Assembly: GCF_017298635.1 (NCBI RefSeq)
Contig: NZ_CP071182.1
Coordinates: 2,108,001 to 2,172,000 of the forward strand
From: Paenalicyclobacillus mengziensis
GTDB lineage: Bacteria; Bacillota; Bacilli; Alicyclobacillales; Alicyclobacillaceae
DNA: 64,000 nt
Direction of reading: 5' to 3'
The notes under the pieces were generated by a model that was not told where the DNA came from, ran no database searches, and saw only the letters and a program-made list of their open reading frames with translations. This document shows, one piece after another, positions 9,326 through 19,037 of this stretch. The position numbers were made by a program, and so were the translations under genes. The first letter of the stretch is position 1; each line of letters begins with the position of its first letter.

Positions 9326-11333
9326 CGTAAGAATTATCACCGGCAATCTATCTGAGCACATTATACCGGCCTTGTCTGATTCCAACGCCGTTTATATGGT
9401 CGTATCCTTCGCCATGGCGTCCGGTGTTCGGATGCTATTGCCTTACTTGCGATCTGCCGTTGAACGCGGAGCTGACATCAAGATTCTGACTGGTGACTAC
9501 CTTCACGTGACGGAACCAGCGGCACTCTCCATGTTGATGGATTTAGGCGCTGCTGCTGAAGTTCGTCTATGGAAGAGTAACGGGATTGCCTTTCACCCGA
9601 AGGCGTACCTCATTGGCGTTGGTAGCGACGAGACGACGATTATTGTCGGATCGTCCAATTTATCCAAATCTGCAATGACGACCGGGGTAGAGTGGAATCT
9701 CGCGCTGAACTCAAAGGCTGCTCCTGAAACAGTGGAAGAGGCTTATCACGAATTTATGAGACTCTTCTATCACGAGCAAACCGTTCCCGTTAACCAACAA
9801 ACCCTCTTCGAGTATGACATCGAGTACAGGAGGCATTACGCACGTCGGAATACCGGTGAAAATCCATGGGCCGATCCGGAATCGAAAACACCGGAACCAG
9901 TGCACCGTGAACAACCCTCGATTGTTCGCGACCATTCCTCGTCATATACGCCAATTTCCCCAAACAAGGCACAACACGATGCATTGCAGGAACTTCACGG
10001 TTCAATCGAGGATGGCTACGACAAGGCGATGGTCGTTATGGCCACGGGGCTCGGGAAGACTTATCTTGCTGCTTTCCTAGCGAGAGAGTTTAAACGTGTT
10101 TTGTTCATTGCACATCGGGAAGAATTGCTGGTACAAGCGCAGCGGTCGTTTCGGAGTGTGTTGCCTTATCGAACAATGGGAATCTTCAACGGGTTACAAA
10201 AGGAATCCGGGACGGATTGCGTGTTCGCCTCTATTTTTACCCTTGCCATGGCACGACATCGAAAGCGGTTTGGACCCGATGACTTTGACTTGATTGTTGT
10301 CGACGAGTTTCATCACGCAGCCGCTAAGTCGTACCAGGCTCTACTAGACCACTTTCGACCCAAGTTTCTGCTCGGGCTGACTGCGACACCAGATAGGGCA
10401 GATGGGATAGACATCTATGCCCTATGTGATGGGAACGTGGCTTACCGCACGCACTTTATCGAGGCGATTCAAAATGAGTGGCTCTCTCCATTCAAGTATT
10501 TTGGTGTGTATGATGAAACAGATTACTCGAGGATAACCTGGCTCGGTACCCGATATGACGAAGATGAACTGGCAGCCCATCAGCTCAGGGATGAAGCAGC
10601 CGATGCCATCTACGAGGCCTGGGCTGAACACAAGCAGACGCGCACGATCGGGTTTTGCTCGTCCATACGCCAGGCGAACTTTCTAGCGAAACACTTCGCT
10701 AACAGTGGCGTTCGGGCACTCAGCTTGCATTTACAGACAGCCGAGATGTCACGCCAACAAGCAATACGTAGCCTTGCCAGTGGTGACCTTGACGTTATCT
10801 TCACCGTGGACTTGTTCAACGAGGGCGTGGATATTCCCAATGTCGATACCCTGTTGTTTGTGAGGCCCACTGAATCCCTCACCGTATTTACTCAACAGAT
10901 AGGGCGGGGGCTTCGCCTACATAGAGACAAGGATTATTGCGCGATTATCGATTTGATAGGGAATTATCGTAATGCAGATGTGAAGCTACGTGTCTTTGAC
11001 TCAAAGAGTGCCTGGGCAGACACCGAAAGTAAGAGCAGTATTACGATTCCGGTAGTGCCCTCAAGCTGCGAGATTCACTTGGACACCATGGTAGTTGACC
11101 TCATTCAAGAGATGAGCAGAAAACGCCATCCGCGGAAGGAACGCCTGCTACAGAATTATCGTGATGTGAAGCGATTGTTAGGACATCGGCCATCGTATCT
11201 TGAGGTTCACCTTCAGAGTGCTGTAGATGTGAAAGCATATCGACAGGAATTCGGCAGCTACGTGGGGTTTCTACAATGGGCTGGGGAATTAACGGACGAG
11301 GAAATCGAGGTTTATGAGCGGCACAAGTCTTGA
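9318..11333 (+). CDS. PLD-domain SF2 helicase, main part before an in-frame TGA
   Basis: 671 residues. A phospholipase-D-like domain fills the N-terminal ~160 residues (H93-P-K95 in FHPKAYLIG, then VGSSNLS). SF2 helicase lobes follow: Walker A ATGLGKT at 242-248, DEFHH at 329, LTATPDR, and QQIGRGLRL near 530. It is a shorter paralogue of the helicase at 5389, without that protein's long C-terminus. Start ATG 9318 overlaps the MazG-like stop. The frame ends at TGA 11331-11333 but continues in the same frame for another 138 codons carrying the family's usual C-terminal segment. This is therefore either a nonsense-truncated gene, a split gene, or a leaky TGA (followed by C). The ATPase core is complete upstream of the stop. 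Confidence 0.85.
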   Translation: MTDVRIITGNLSEHIIPALSDSNAVYMVVSFAMASGVRMLLPYLRSAVERGADIKILTGDYLHVTEPAALSMLMDLGAAAEVRLWKSNGIAFHPKAYLIGVGSDETTIIVGSSNLSKSAMTTGVEWNLALNSKAAPETVEEAYHEFMRLFYHEQTVPVNQQTLFEYDIEYRRHYARRNTGENPWADPESKTPEPVHREQPSIVRDHSSSYTPISPNKAQHDALQELHGSIEDGYDKAMVVMATGLGKTYLAAFLAREFKRVLFIAHREELLVQAQRSFRSVLPYRTMGIFNGLQKESGTDCVFASIFTLAMARHRKRFGPDDFDLIVVDEFHHAAAKSYQALLDHFRPKFLLGLTATPDRADGIDIYALCDGNVAYRTHFIEAIQNEWLSPFKYFGVYDETDYSRITWLGTRYDEDELAAHQLRDEAADAIYEAWAEHKQTRTIGFCSSIRQANFLAKHFANSGVRALSLHLQTAEMSRQQAIRSLASGDLDVIFTVDLFNEGVDIPNVDTLLFVRPTESLTVFTQQIGRGLRLHRDKDYCAIIDLIGNYRNADVKLRVFDSKSAWADTESKSSITIPVVPSSCEIHLDTMVVDLIQEMSRKRHPRKERLLQNYRDVKRLLGHRPSYLEVHLQSAVDVKAYRQEFGSYVGFLQWAGELTDEEIEVYERHKS

Positions 11334-11747
11334 CTTGAAGAAGTTGAGAAGACGGGCATGACAAAGAGCTACAAGATGGTTGTACTGTTGGCCATGCTGG
11401 AGCGGGGAAAGCGGGGCTGGACGGAGTCTGTGACACCGAAAGATGTTGCGCCATTTTTCCATAACTACCTGTTAGAGAAAGAGTATCGCAAGAAAATCGA
11501 CTTCTCGGACAGAACGCTGCAAAAGCTGTGGAAGTATGATGAAGTGGGTGTGAGCCGCCTGATTGCTACCATGCCGATGGCCATGTGGGCAGGATCGTCA
11601 AAAGGATTGGTTTCGTTTGGGGATGGGATGTTCAGGCTGGAGTTTGATGTGAGGTCGGTGGATACGGCAAAGCTGTGCGAGTGGACGAGGGAGATTTGTG
11701 AGTACCGCCTGCATTCGTATTTTGAGCGGAAGGGGAAGTCATCCTAG
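11334..11747 (+). pseudogene. C-terminal segment of the PLD helicase, separated by the in-frame TGA
   Basis: In the same frame as the helicase and without any shift, the sequence resumes as LEEVEKTGM and then TKSYKMVVLLAML. It continues for 138 codons through a conserved-looking region (DVAPFFHNYL, IDFSD, MPMAMWAGSSKG, EICEYRLHSYFER) to TAG 11745-11747. From memory this is the usual C-terminal domain of PLD-DEAD/DEAH helicases of ~810 residues. An ATG at 11358 could start an independent 129-residue product, but no good ribosome site precedes it. Whether it is expressed separately, by readthrough or not at all cannot be told from sequence. Confidence 0.75.
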
Positions 11748-11954
11748 TAATTTGACGGGCAGTTAAGACGAAAAGGTAGGGACTTCTATTGCCTCGATTA
11801 CCGAATTATTTCGACTCATTGAGTGATTCTTATTGGCTGTTGACGTTCCGGACACGACGAGTCTATTCGTTGATCATGGTAAAAAATTGAAGGAATCGGT
11901 AGAAAGTTGTCGAAGTGGAGATATATCGCATCCTATTGAGACAGGTGAACCGAT

Positions 11955-12668
11955 ATGTTTCTTAAACAACGGGAATCTAAGCACTTCCACACAGGAGTGA
12001 AGATCTCAGATGATGGCGAGTTCCTGATGTGGAATCAGTACCGTAGAACCTATGAAGGTATGGCTTCACCCCTCGAGCAAAACGAGCGCCACATTGAAGT
12101 TCTCAAAGATGCATTTGGAATCATCAATATGCCGACTAGAGTCGGCATGCGTCTATCTCCAGTCTTTCATTCCTACGTTCTTGTTTCCCAAAATGCACGA
12201 ATTAAGAGACCCAAGGAGTTTGACACCTCAAAGGTCATCAAGGCTGATATGTTGTCGACGACCATAGAAAGTCAGTTCGATAGAGCGGGCTTCTTTGACG
12301 TTCTTGGAAGTGCTTCGCGGATAGTGTCCAAGGAGACCTTAAAAGACATTGCAGGGCAGTTGATTGCCTTGCATAAGCCAGCGCCACTCGACTTCGCAGC
12401 AAAGTATAAGGTCGCAGGTAATCAGACAGATGTGCAGGCTAATCTAATAAGACACCAATGTCGTAACTGTGGCAGCGAGGACTTATCCGTACAGTATGGC
12501 CGCTATGGATATTACTTTAAGTGCGCAGCCTGTGAGGGCAACACTCCTATAAAGATAGGCTGTGGACAAGTTGGACACAAGGAGCGCATTCGCAAGCAGG
12601 GGCTCAATTTCTATCGAGAATGCGCTGATTGCGGGACGAGTTCACTGTACTACGTCAATCCGAGTTAG
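11955..12668 (+). pseudogene. NERD nuclease-related protein, 5'-truncated
   Basis: The 237-codon frame begins close to the end of the NERD catalytic core: ESKHFHTGVKI holds the E-x-K pair. It continues with the family's SPLEQNERHIEVL region and ends in a C4 zinc-ribbon-like tail (CRNCG, then CAAC, and a second pair C-GHKER-CADCG). The first ~60 residues of a NERD domain, with the catalytic Asp, are missing; a stop lies three codons upstream of ATG 11955. The preceding 11827-12000 reads in another frame as ~56 residues (with VDVPDTTSLFVDHG) ending across this start, an unrelated remnant or small overlapping gene. The most likely state is a broken nuclease gene; a product lacking the Asp should be inactive. 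Confidence 0.65.
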
Positions 12669-13193
12669 CGACGTGAGCAGAGTTCGAACGAAACCTACGG
12701 ATCGGAGGCTTCGCTATGACGGGTGCGGTTGCTTTAGTGTTTGTCGTTTGTCGGCATGATCGCTTTGGTCGTGATCGGCGTGATCACTGTGATGGCTATG
12801 CTCATCGATCCACGCAACAATTGCCCTTATCCTCTGTTCTATGAGAATCAAGACTATTATTTGTCCATTCGGTCTAATGCGCATGAGGCCGTCACGTTTC
12901 ATCACGACTCACCTTTGATTCGGAACGCGGTGCACCAGGAATACGATGATCACCTTTCCGGACACCTCAACTTTCGCACAGAGGTTGGGTTGACAGAATT
13001 GGTGGTCCGGCATCCAAGCCTGTTTGCACCCAATATTCTGGCGAAGCTCGATGCGGTCAGAACACCCTATCTGCATAGAGGGCTATGCTGTACTACGTAG
13101 GCACCGGAAAATATCTTGGGCGCCAACGACGTACGGAAGCTTTTGAACATAAGAGCCTTCGTCAAAACACGACACACGTAAAAGGACATGTTC
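12669..13193 (+). other. Gap of 525 bases, no convincing gene
   Basis: An open frame at 12741-13100 (119 codons, TTG start, hydrophobic N-terminus MIALVVIGVITVMAMLI) could encode a small membrane protein. It overlaps a His/Asp-rich repeat on the other strand, has no clear ribosome site and matches nothing I know. AAAGGA at 13181-13186 is the ribosome site for the next gene at 13194. Confidence 0.35.
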
Positions 13194-15971
13194 ATGAACG
13201 AAAACCGATACCTGGTGCTGTTAAAAGGAAAAGACAAGACCCGGGATGTGCAGAGCTTTGACCGACAAGGCCAGGTTATTGTAGTGAATTTTATCAACTC
13301 GCCCAGGAAATACACCTATATTTTCCGGGATGTACAAATCCTTGAGGCGCGATCCGTGACAGACCTGTCGAACAACCAGGTGGTGTACCAGGGAAACGTT
13401 CCTGTTCCTGGAATTCGGAGGGTAGTTGATTTCGGCAGGGTGGTCAAGCTTATCCCGGAGCGTAGGGCTGGAAAAGTGTACGATGCCGGAGATGTTCAGG
13501 TCGAAGGGAACGGCCTTAGAACGGTTGAAGGGGCGCGTGTCCTTGAGTACTTCTACAGCATCGCGAGGTATGCATCGGTGTCAGATGGTATTGCAGGCAC
13601 GAACACGTTTTTACAACAACAGTTTGCGAAACTTAAGCCGTTTACGAGCCCACGGAGTGTTCTGGCAGCTTATTTGAACCGTTCTCCTGTGCGGGTGGAA
13701 CCTCAGACGAGTTTAGACACTGTGTTTCCATTCAGGTTCAACCTGAGCCAACGAGAAGCACTGAAAAACGCCCTGCGTAGCCAGATCTCTATCATTGAGG
13801 GACCGCCAGGCACCGGGAAGACACAAACCATCCTGAACATCTTGGCAAACCTCGTGCTCCAGGATAAGACCGTGGCTGTCGTATCAAGCAACAACGCGGC
13901 TGTCCAGAATGTTCAAGATAAATTGAATGCTAAAGGGTACGCTTTTCTTGTGGCGGCGCTCGGCAATTCTGCGAATCGGAAACGGTTCTTCGAGGCCCTA
14001 CCTCGCGCAGATATCTCAGGTTGGGCAACGATAGAGTCCGATGGCAATCCGCCGCTGAGAAAACAGTTGAGCCAACTTAATCGGAAAATCGAGCAATTAA
14101 TGTCCGTCGAGCGAGAGCGTGCGAGACTGCAACATCAGCTATCTGCATACCGATTGGAGCAGGAACATTTTGAAGCTTTTTATGAGAGCCAGAACGTTGC
14201 CGAGACAAGAGCTCCGTCGTTCTTTCGACCCACGCCAAATCGATTGCTTTCTTTCTTGGCGGAGATGCGATTTGTCGAAGCGCTCGACAAGATTTCGTTA
14301 CTACGACGATTGTGGAACCTCTTTCGGTACGGACTGATTAGCCTAAAATCATCTGGTCGCAATGCCGAAGCGCTTCTCTTCATCCAGCGGAAATACTACA
14401 ACGTCAAAATCGAGCAGCTGGCCGCAAAAATTACGGTGCTGGACAATCAACTCAGTCAAGAGGACTTTCCATCCCTCTTATCACAGCATCAGGAGATTTC
14501 TGAACGCCTGTTCCGACAATATCTTCACCAGAAGTACCAGACTCCACGTCCTGGGTTTGGTCCTATCAGCTACAAGAGGCAGTTCGAACAGTTTGTGAAC
14601 ACATACCCGATCATGCTCAGTACCACGCACTCGCTACTGAATTGTATTCCGGAGAACTTCTTATTTGATTACGTTATCATTGATGAATCCTCACAGGTCG
14701 ATCTCGTGACCGCGTCACTCGCTTTGTCCTGTGCCCAGAATGCCATCATCGTGGGAGATACAAAGCAGCTTTCTCAGATTGTCGATATGAGAATCCAAAC
14801 GAGAATATCGACAACGGATCAGTTTTCAGGCACAACCTACGACTACTTTCACCATAATATTCTGTCGTCATTGATGAGCCTGTATGGTGACACATTACCG
14901 AGAACGATGTTGAGAGAACACTATCGCTGTCATCCGAAGATTATTGATTTTTGCAACCAGAAGTACTATGACGGTCAGTTGATCCCGTTTACGACCGAAA
15001 ATGAGGGAGACGTCCCTCTGATTATCTATCGGACTGCCGAGGGCAACCATATGAGCCGCTTAAGTCATGGGAATAGAGGCAGGTTCAATCAGCGTGAGCT
15101 AGATGTCATTGAGCATGAGGTTTTGGGACGCAACAATACCTTTGAGAATCTGGATTACACGGATATTGGACTCACGACGCCATATCGAAAACAGGTTGAA
15201 AAGGCTGCTGGTCAACTAGATACTACAATTGAAAAGGATACGATTCACAAGTACCAGGGTCGAGAGAAACGGGTTATGATTTTGTCCACAGTGCTGGATA
15301 GCTCGGCGGCAGGTAGAAAGGGACTGGAGTTCGTTAACGACCCATGCATGATAAACGTCGCTGTATCGCGGGCGCAGGAAAGGCTGATCCTGGTCACTGA
15401 CCACTCCATGTTCCGCACCACCCAGAGTGAAATCGGTGACTTGCTGCGGTATATGGAGTACAACACACTAGATGAACATATCATCGACAGCGACATCGTC
15501 TCTGTTTTCGATTTGCTCTATAAGGATTACTCGGACAAGCTCCGGGAACTGCGACGAAAGGTGAGAAGGCGATCAAACTACGATACTGAGAATATCATGT
15601 CAGCCCTCGTACAAGAGATTCTGTTGGATGTCCGCTATCAGGGCCTGGCATACAGAGAGCAAGTATTTGTGTGGAACCTGTTGCGCGACTTTAGCAAGTT
15701 GACTCCTGATGAGAAGCGCTATGTGCAAAACGGCGCCTCAGTGGATTTCGTGATATATCGAAAAGTAGACAAGGCTCCGGTTTTGGTCATCGAGGTGGAC
15801 GGATTTACCTATCACGAGGACAATCCTCGGCAGCTCGCGCGTGACGTCATGAAGAATAAAATCTTTGCAAGCTATAGCCTGCCGTTACTTCGTCTACCAA
15901 CCAACGGTAGTGAGGAGCAAGGTAAAATTCGCGGGAAGCTGGATGAGGTCCTAGTGGGATTGCAACGCTGA
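13194..15971 (+). CDS. SF1 (UPF1-like) helicase with C-terminal nuclease-like domain
   Basis: A 925-residue helicase. The UPF1/DNA2-type core has Walker A GPPGTGKT at 203-210, motif II DESSQVD near 497, LREHYRCHP, a UvrD-type C-terminal segment (IHKYQGREKRV) and VAVSRAQERL. The middle insertion is helical. The last ~130 residues contain SVDFVIYR (about 850) and IEVDGFTYHED (about 866), the pattern of a Vsr/DUF2726-type PD-(D/E)xK nuclease. I chose ATG 13194 because AAAGGA lies 7 bases upstream; ATG 13188 is too close to it. It lies between the PLD-helicase cluster and the Wadjet operon. Proteins with this layout are common in defence islands; specific partners are unknown. Confidence 0.82.
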   Translation: MNENRYLVLLKGKDKTRDVQSFDRQGQVIVVNFINSPRKYTYIFRDVQILEARSVTDLSNNQVVYQGNVPVPGIRRVVDFGRVVKLIPERRAGKVYDAGDVQVEGNGLRTVEGARVLEYFYSIARYASVSDGIAGTNTFLQQQFAKLKPFTSPRSVLAAYLNRSPVRVEPQTSLDTVFPFRFNLSQREALKNALRSQISIIEGPPGTGKTQTILNILANLVLQDKTVAVVSSNNAAVQNVQDKLNAKGYAFLVAALGNSANRKRFFEALPRADISGWATIESDGNPPLRKQLSQLNRKIEQLMSVERERARLQHQLSAYRLEQEHFEAFYESQNVAETRAPSFFRPTPNRLLSFLAEMRFVEALDKISLLRRLWNLFRYGLISLKSSGRNAEALLFIQRKYYNVKIEQLAAKITVLDNQLSQEDFPSLLSQHQEISERLFRQYLHQKYQTPRPGFGPISYKRQFEQFVNTYPIMLSTTHSLLNCIPENFLFDYVIIDESSQVDLVTASLALSCAQNAIIVGDTKQLSQIVDMRIQTRISTTDQFSGTTYDYFHHNILSSLMSLYGDTLPRTMLREHYRCHPKIIDFCNQKYYDGQLIPFTTENEGDVPLIIYRTAEGNHMSRLSHGNRGRFNQRELDVIEHEVLGRNNTFENLDYTDIGLTTPYRKQVEKAAGQLDTTIEKDTIHKYQGREKRVMILSTVLDSSAAGRKGLEFVNDPCMINVAVSRAQERLILVTDHSMFRTTQSEIGDLLRYMEYNTLDEHIIDSDIVSVFDLLYKDYSDKLRELRRKVRRRSNYDTENIMSALVQEILLDVRYQGLAYREQVFVWNLLRDFSKLTPDEKRYVQNGASVDFVIYRKVDKAPVLVIEVDGFTYHEDNPRQLARDVMKNKIFASYSLPLLRLPTNGSEEQGKIRGKLDEVLVGLQR

Positions 15972-16164
15972 GCTGGGCCAGTAAACTCATTACCGCAGTC
16001 TTTACAGACAAACTCCCGGACGCCCAGGTCAAACTTGGGTTCTGCCGTTTTCTTGTGCCTCTTCACCAATAGCCCTCACCACTTCCCATCGAATCCCTGT
16101 CTCGTCTCATTTTCGCGCTAGTTGCCCATCCTGAACATAGTGAATTTAGGAGAGGGGTGCGGCA

Positions 16165-17727
16165 ATGAGGCTCGTCCACTATACTGATGAGGTAGAATCA
16201 GTCGTCTTGCAAAGGATGAGTGCGGTGCAACGAAATCAGGCCAGAGAGCTCTGGGTAAAGCCTGTTCCGGAGCTGAAGTACCTGAACGCGGATAACGTCT
16301 CCCGTTATCGTCTAATCATGCGCTATTTCTATGAAAATCACAGCAAACTGAGGTATTGGCTGAAACCAGAAGAAGTCTTCTCTGGCGTCATGCACTACGG
16401 GTTGCTTGACGATTACACGGAGGACCAGTGCCAACGCGACCTCGAGGTACTGACAGAGTGGAAGAACCTGACCAGCCGCCACGACGGTGGCCGGGCGCAG
16501 TCTATCGAGGAGTATCTCCGCAAACGGTTCCGCTACCAGATGACACCGTACGCCATTGAGATTGAGCGGATGCTGCAGACCCTGGAACAACTACAGGGTT
16601 ATGGGGGTTCCCTTGAGCCAGCGCTGCTCGAGCGCATCGCTGGATATATTGCACAGATTCGACAGGCCGAGGGACAGTTTGCTGCAGGGGCGGCACACCA
16701 ACTGTGGCGTGACCTGCAGAGCGCGTTTCGACAGTTGCATGAAAGTGCCTCCGACTACCTGGCGAGCCTGCAGACAGCGCGGGTGGAGGAACTGATGTTG
16801 ACTGATCAGTTTCTTATCTTTAAAGACACGCTGACACAGTACCTGCGAGATTTTGTCCGTGGGCTGCAACAGTACGGCGTTCATGTGGAAGCGATGTTTC
16901 GGCAAACACCACAGACGGTGTGGCAGTCCTTTCTCATGGCACTTGTTGAGGATGAAAAACGGTTGCCGATGTTTGATAACCCTCTTGCAGACGATGAACG
17001 GATGGCACTTCACCAGGAAGAGTGGCAGGTCCTCGAGCAGTGGTTCGTCGGTAGCGCCACGGAGGCAAGTGACGTTTTATATCTGGAGCGACAGACGAAG
17101 GACACGATTGCGCGGGTGGTCCGTTATGCACTCGCAATTCAGGAACGGCATCAGGTAGGGGTTAGCCGGCGACGGGAACTCGAGTCACTCGGACTGCGTT
17201 TCCTCGAGCTGGACAACCCGGAAGAAGCGCACAAGCTCGGGGCATATGCTTTTGGTTTGTATCAAACGCGCCATTTCCAAGGCGAGGGAGACGCATCTTC
17301 GGATGCGGCAGACTTCTCCATGTGGGATGAGAAACCGATTGTGAGACGGCTACGGTCGCGTAGTCGGGGACAACGCAAATCTGGCGGCACCGAATCGATT
17401 CGAAGCACCAGGGTGCAACGACAAGAGGCAGCTAAGGCGATACTCGAGGCGAAGAAGCGGGAAGCGACGTTAGTGAAAACGTGGATTGACATGAAACATC
17501 TGCGCATGAGTGAACTGCCAACCTTGTCTCCTGAACAGAGAATACTGCTCCTGCAGTGGATTGGCCGCTGCATGGTCAATCAGTCCAAACTTGCCCGCAC
17601 ACCAGACGGTTTGGAGATTCGTCTGATTTTACCAGAGAATGGAGAACGGACGCGGTTGCAGTTTACGGACGGCGCACTCGAGGTACCAGACTTTGAGTTG
17701 TTCGTCGAGGAGGTTGCGAGCTCATGA
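16165..17727 (+). CDS. jetA: Wadjet type II component JetA (TIGR02677/DUF2397-like)
   Basis: A 520-residue kleisin-like subunit of an SMC-type anti-plasmid complex. The N-terminal third has the hallmark segments VPELKYLNADNVSRYR, RYWLKPEEVF and EEYLRKRFRYQMTPYAIEIER, which I recognise from the TIGR02677 family. The rest is helical. AGGAGAGG precedes ATG 16165. The stop overlaps the jetB start by ATGA, so the operon is tightly coupled. In Wadjet systems JetA, JetB and JetC form a MukBEF-like loop extruder and JetD cuts the DNA. Family assignment is from memory of conserved segments plus gene order; no domain search was run. Confidence 0.87.
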   Translation: MRLVHYTDEVESVVLQRMSAVQRNQARELWVKPVPELKYLNADNVSRYRLIMRYFYENHSKLRYWLKPEEVFSGVMHYGLLDDYTEDQCQRDLEVLTEWKNLTSRHDGGRAQSIEEYLRKRFRYQMTPYAIEIERMLQTLEQLQGYGGSLEPALLERIAGYIAQIRQAEGQFAAGAAHQLWRDLQSAFRQLHESASDYLASLQTARVEELMLTDQFLIFKDTLTQYLRDFVRGLQQYGVHVEAMFRQTPQTVWQSFLMALVEDEKRLPMFDNPLADDERMALHQEEWQVLEQWFVGSATEASDVLYLERQTKDTIARVVRYALAIQERHQVGVSRRRELESLGLRFLELDNPEEAHKLGAYAFGLYQTRHFQGEGDASSDAADFSMWDEKPIVRRLRSRSRGQRKSGGTESIRSTRVQRQEAAKAILEAKKREATLVKTWIDMKHLRMSELPTLSPEQRILLLQWIGRCMVNQSKLARTPDGLEIRLILPENGERTRLQFTDGALEVPDFELFVEEVASS

Positions 17728-19037
17728 ACACACGTCGACGAAGACGGAGCATGCTGACATCGCCGGACTTTACTGAGGATAGGCAGATGGCGGTTCAGGC
17801 CCTCCTCAATCGGCCTTTTGTGTCTCGACAGCACGATCCCGAGACGTATCAATTGGTGCGCGAGCACTTCCGAACGCTGCGCGACTGGTTTCATGAGCAG
17901 ACGGGCTGGGCGCTGATTGTGACGCGGCAGTTTGCCAAGCTGGAGAAGACACCTGGCCGTTACCAGTCGTGGATGGCGATTGAAGGTTTTCGCGACGGAC
18001 GCGACTACGGCTACTTTACCTATGGACTGTGGTTCCTCGAGGGACTGAATGAAGGCCAGCAGTTCCTGCTGTCAGAGATGGTTGAAGCGATTCGCGAGCA
18101 CCTGGTAGCGGCTGGTCTGTTTGTCGATTGGACGGTGTATGACCACCGCATGTCGATGGCCCGCGCACTGAAAAAGCTGCGGGAGCTCGATGTGCTTGTG
18201 GCGGTGGAAGGTGACGAGACGGACTGGGCGCGGGTCGGTGACGCAGATGTCTTGTACCAGGCATCCTCTCTATCCCGCTATGTGTTGCAGCGCCTACCGG
18301 ATGACATCGGAGACTTTGCCTCCATCACGATGGAGGAAGGGGATGGACCAGCCGACAGTTCATCCCACCATGCAGCGGATGACGCCTCAGATGGAATCAA
18401 CGTACGTGACTCGGACAACTCGGGGTATCAGGACGCTCAGGCCGATCCGCTGCAGCACCTCGAATCCTCCGACGTGTTCGCGACAGTTCGCCGGCGCCAT
18501 CGAGTGATGCGTCGACTGCTGCAGGAGCCCGTGGTTTACGACTGGCAGTGGACGGAAGATGAACGGCGCTATGTGCAGACACAGCGGGCTTCAATTATCG
18601 ACCGGATGGAGTCGCTCACAGGACTCCAGGGCCGGCGATTTCGCGAGGGGCTGCTATTTGTTTGGCCAGACTTGACTTCGGAAAGCAGCCTCTTCCCGAC
18701 CCTCGGCGTCCGCTCTGACATTGCGCTGCTCATCTCCGCTGCGCTTGCAAAGCGACTTCAGGGGCCGACGGTGCAGTATGACAGCCATGAGAACGGTTGT
18801 TACCATCTCACCCGTAGCGACATGGAGTCTCTTGTACGCGAGGTCCGTGAGGCATCCGGTGATTATTGGAGCAAGGAGTATCGGGAGCTGTCTACCTCGC
18901 GAGTGGCGGAAGATGCCATCGCACACATCTGTGAATGGAACCTCGGTGCACACAGCGACGGGGGCGGGTTGGTCGCCTATCCCGCGCTTTTGCGCTGGGC
19001 CGGGGAATACGAAGTGGAAGGAAGTGATGGGGAGTGA
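17724..19037 (+). CDS. jetB: Wadjet type II component JetB (TIGR02678/DUF2398-like)
   Basis: A 437-residue, largely helical protein corresponding to the KITE/winged-helix subunit (MukE-like) of the Wadjet complex. Typical segments are ALLNRPFVSRQHDPE, GWALIVTRQFAKLEK and KKLRELDVLVAVEGDE. A hydrophilic Asp/Ser-rich stretch near residues 195-235 is less conserved-looking and probably a flexible loop. ATG 17724 overlaps the jetA stop and its own stop overlaps the GTG of jetC (GTGA), so the three genes should be made in fixed ratio. Function is inferred from the family and gene order. Confidence 0.86.
   Translation: MNTRRRRRSMLTSPDFTEDRQMAVQALLNRPFVSRQHDPETYQLVREHFRTLRDWFHEQTGWALIVTRQFAKLEKTPGRYQSWMAIEGFRDGRDYGYFTYGLWFLEGLNEGQQFLLSEMVEAIREHLVAAGLFVDWTVYDHRMSMARALKKLRELDVLVAVEGDETDWARVGDADVLYQASSLSRYVLQRLPDDIGDFASITMEEGDGPADSSSHHAADDASDGINVRDSDNSGYQDAQADPLQHLESSDVFATVRRRHRVMRRLLQEPVVYDWQWTEDERRYVQTQRASIIDRMESLTGLQGRRFREGLLFVWPDLTSESSLFPTLGVRSDIALLISAALAKRLQGPTVQYDSHENGCYHLTRSDMESLVREVREASGDYWSKEYRELSTSRVAEDAIAHICEWNLGAHSDGGGLVAYPALLRWAGEYEVEGSDGE

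Noticed and set aside
12741..13100. 119-codon frame with a hydrophobic start
   Set aside because: No ribosome site, no recognisable family, and it overlaps a His/Asp-repeat region on the other strand; kept only as a note in the gap entry.
15975..16069. Minus-strand frame with EFVCKDCGNEF, like half of a zinc ribbon
   Set aside because: Only one Cys pair, no second pair and no full gene; perhaps a tiny remnant, too short to call.
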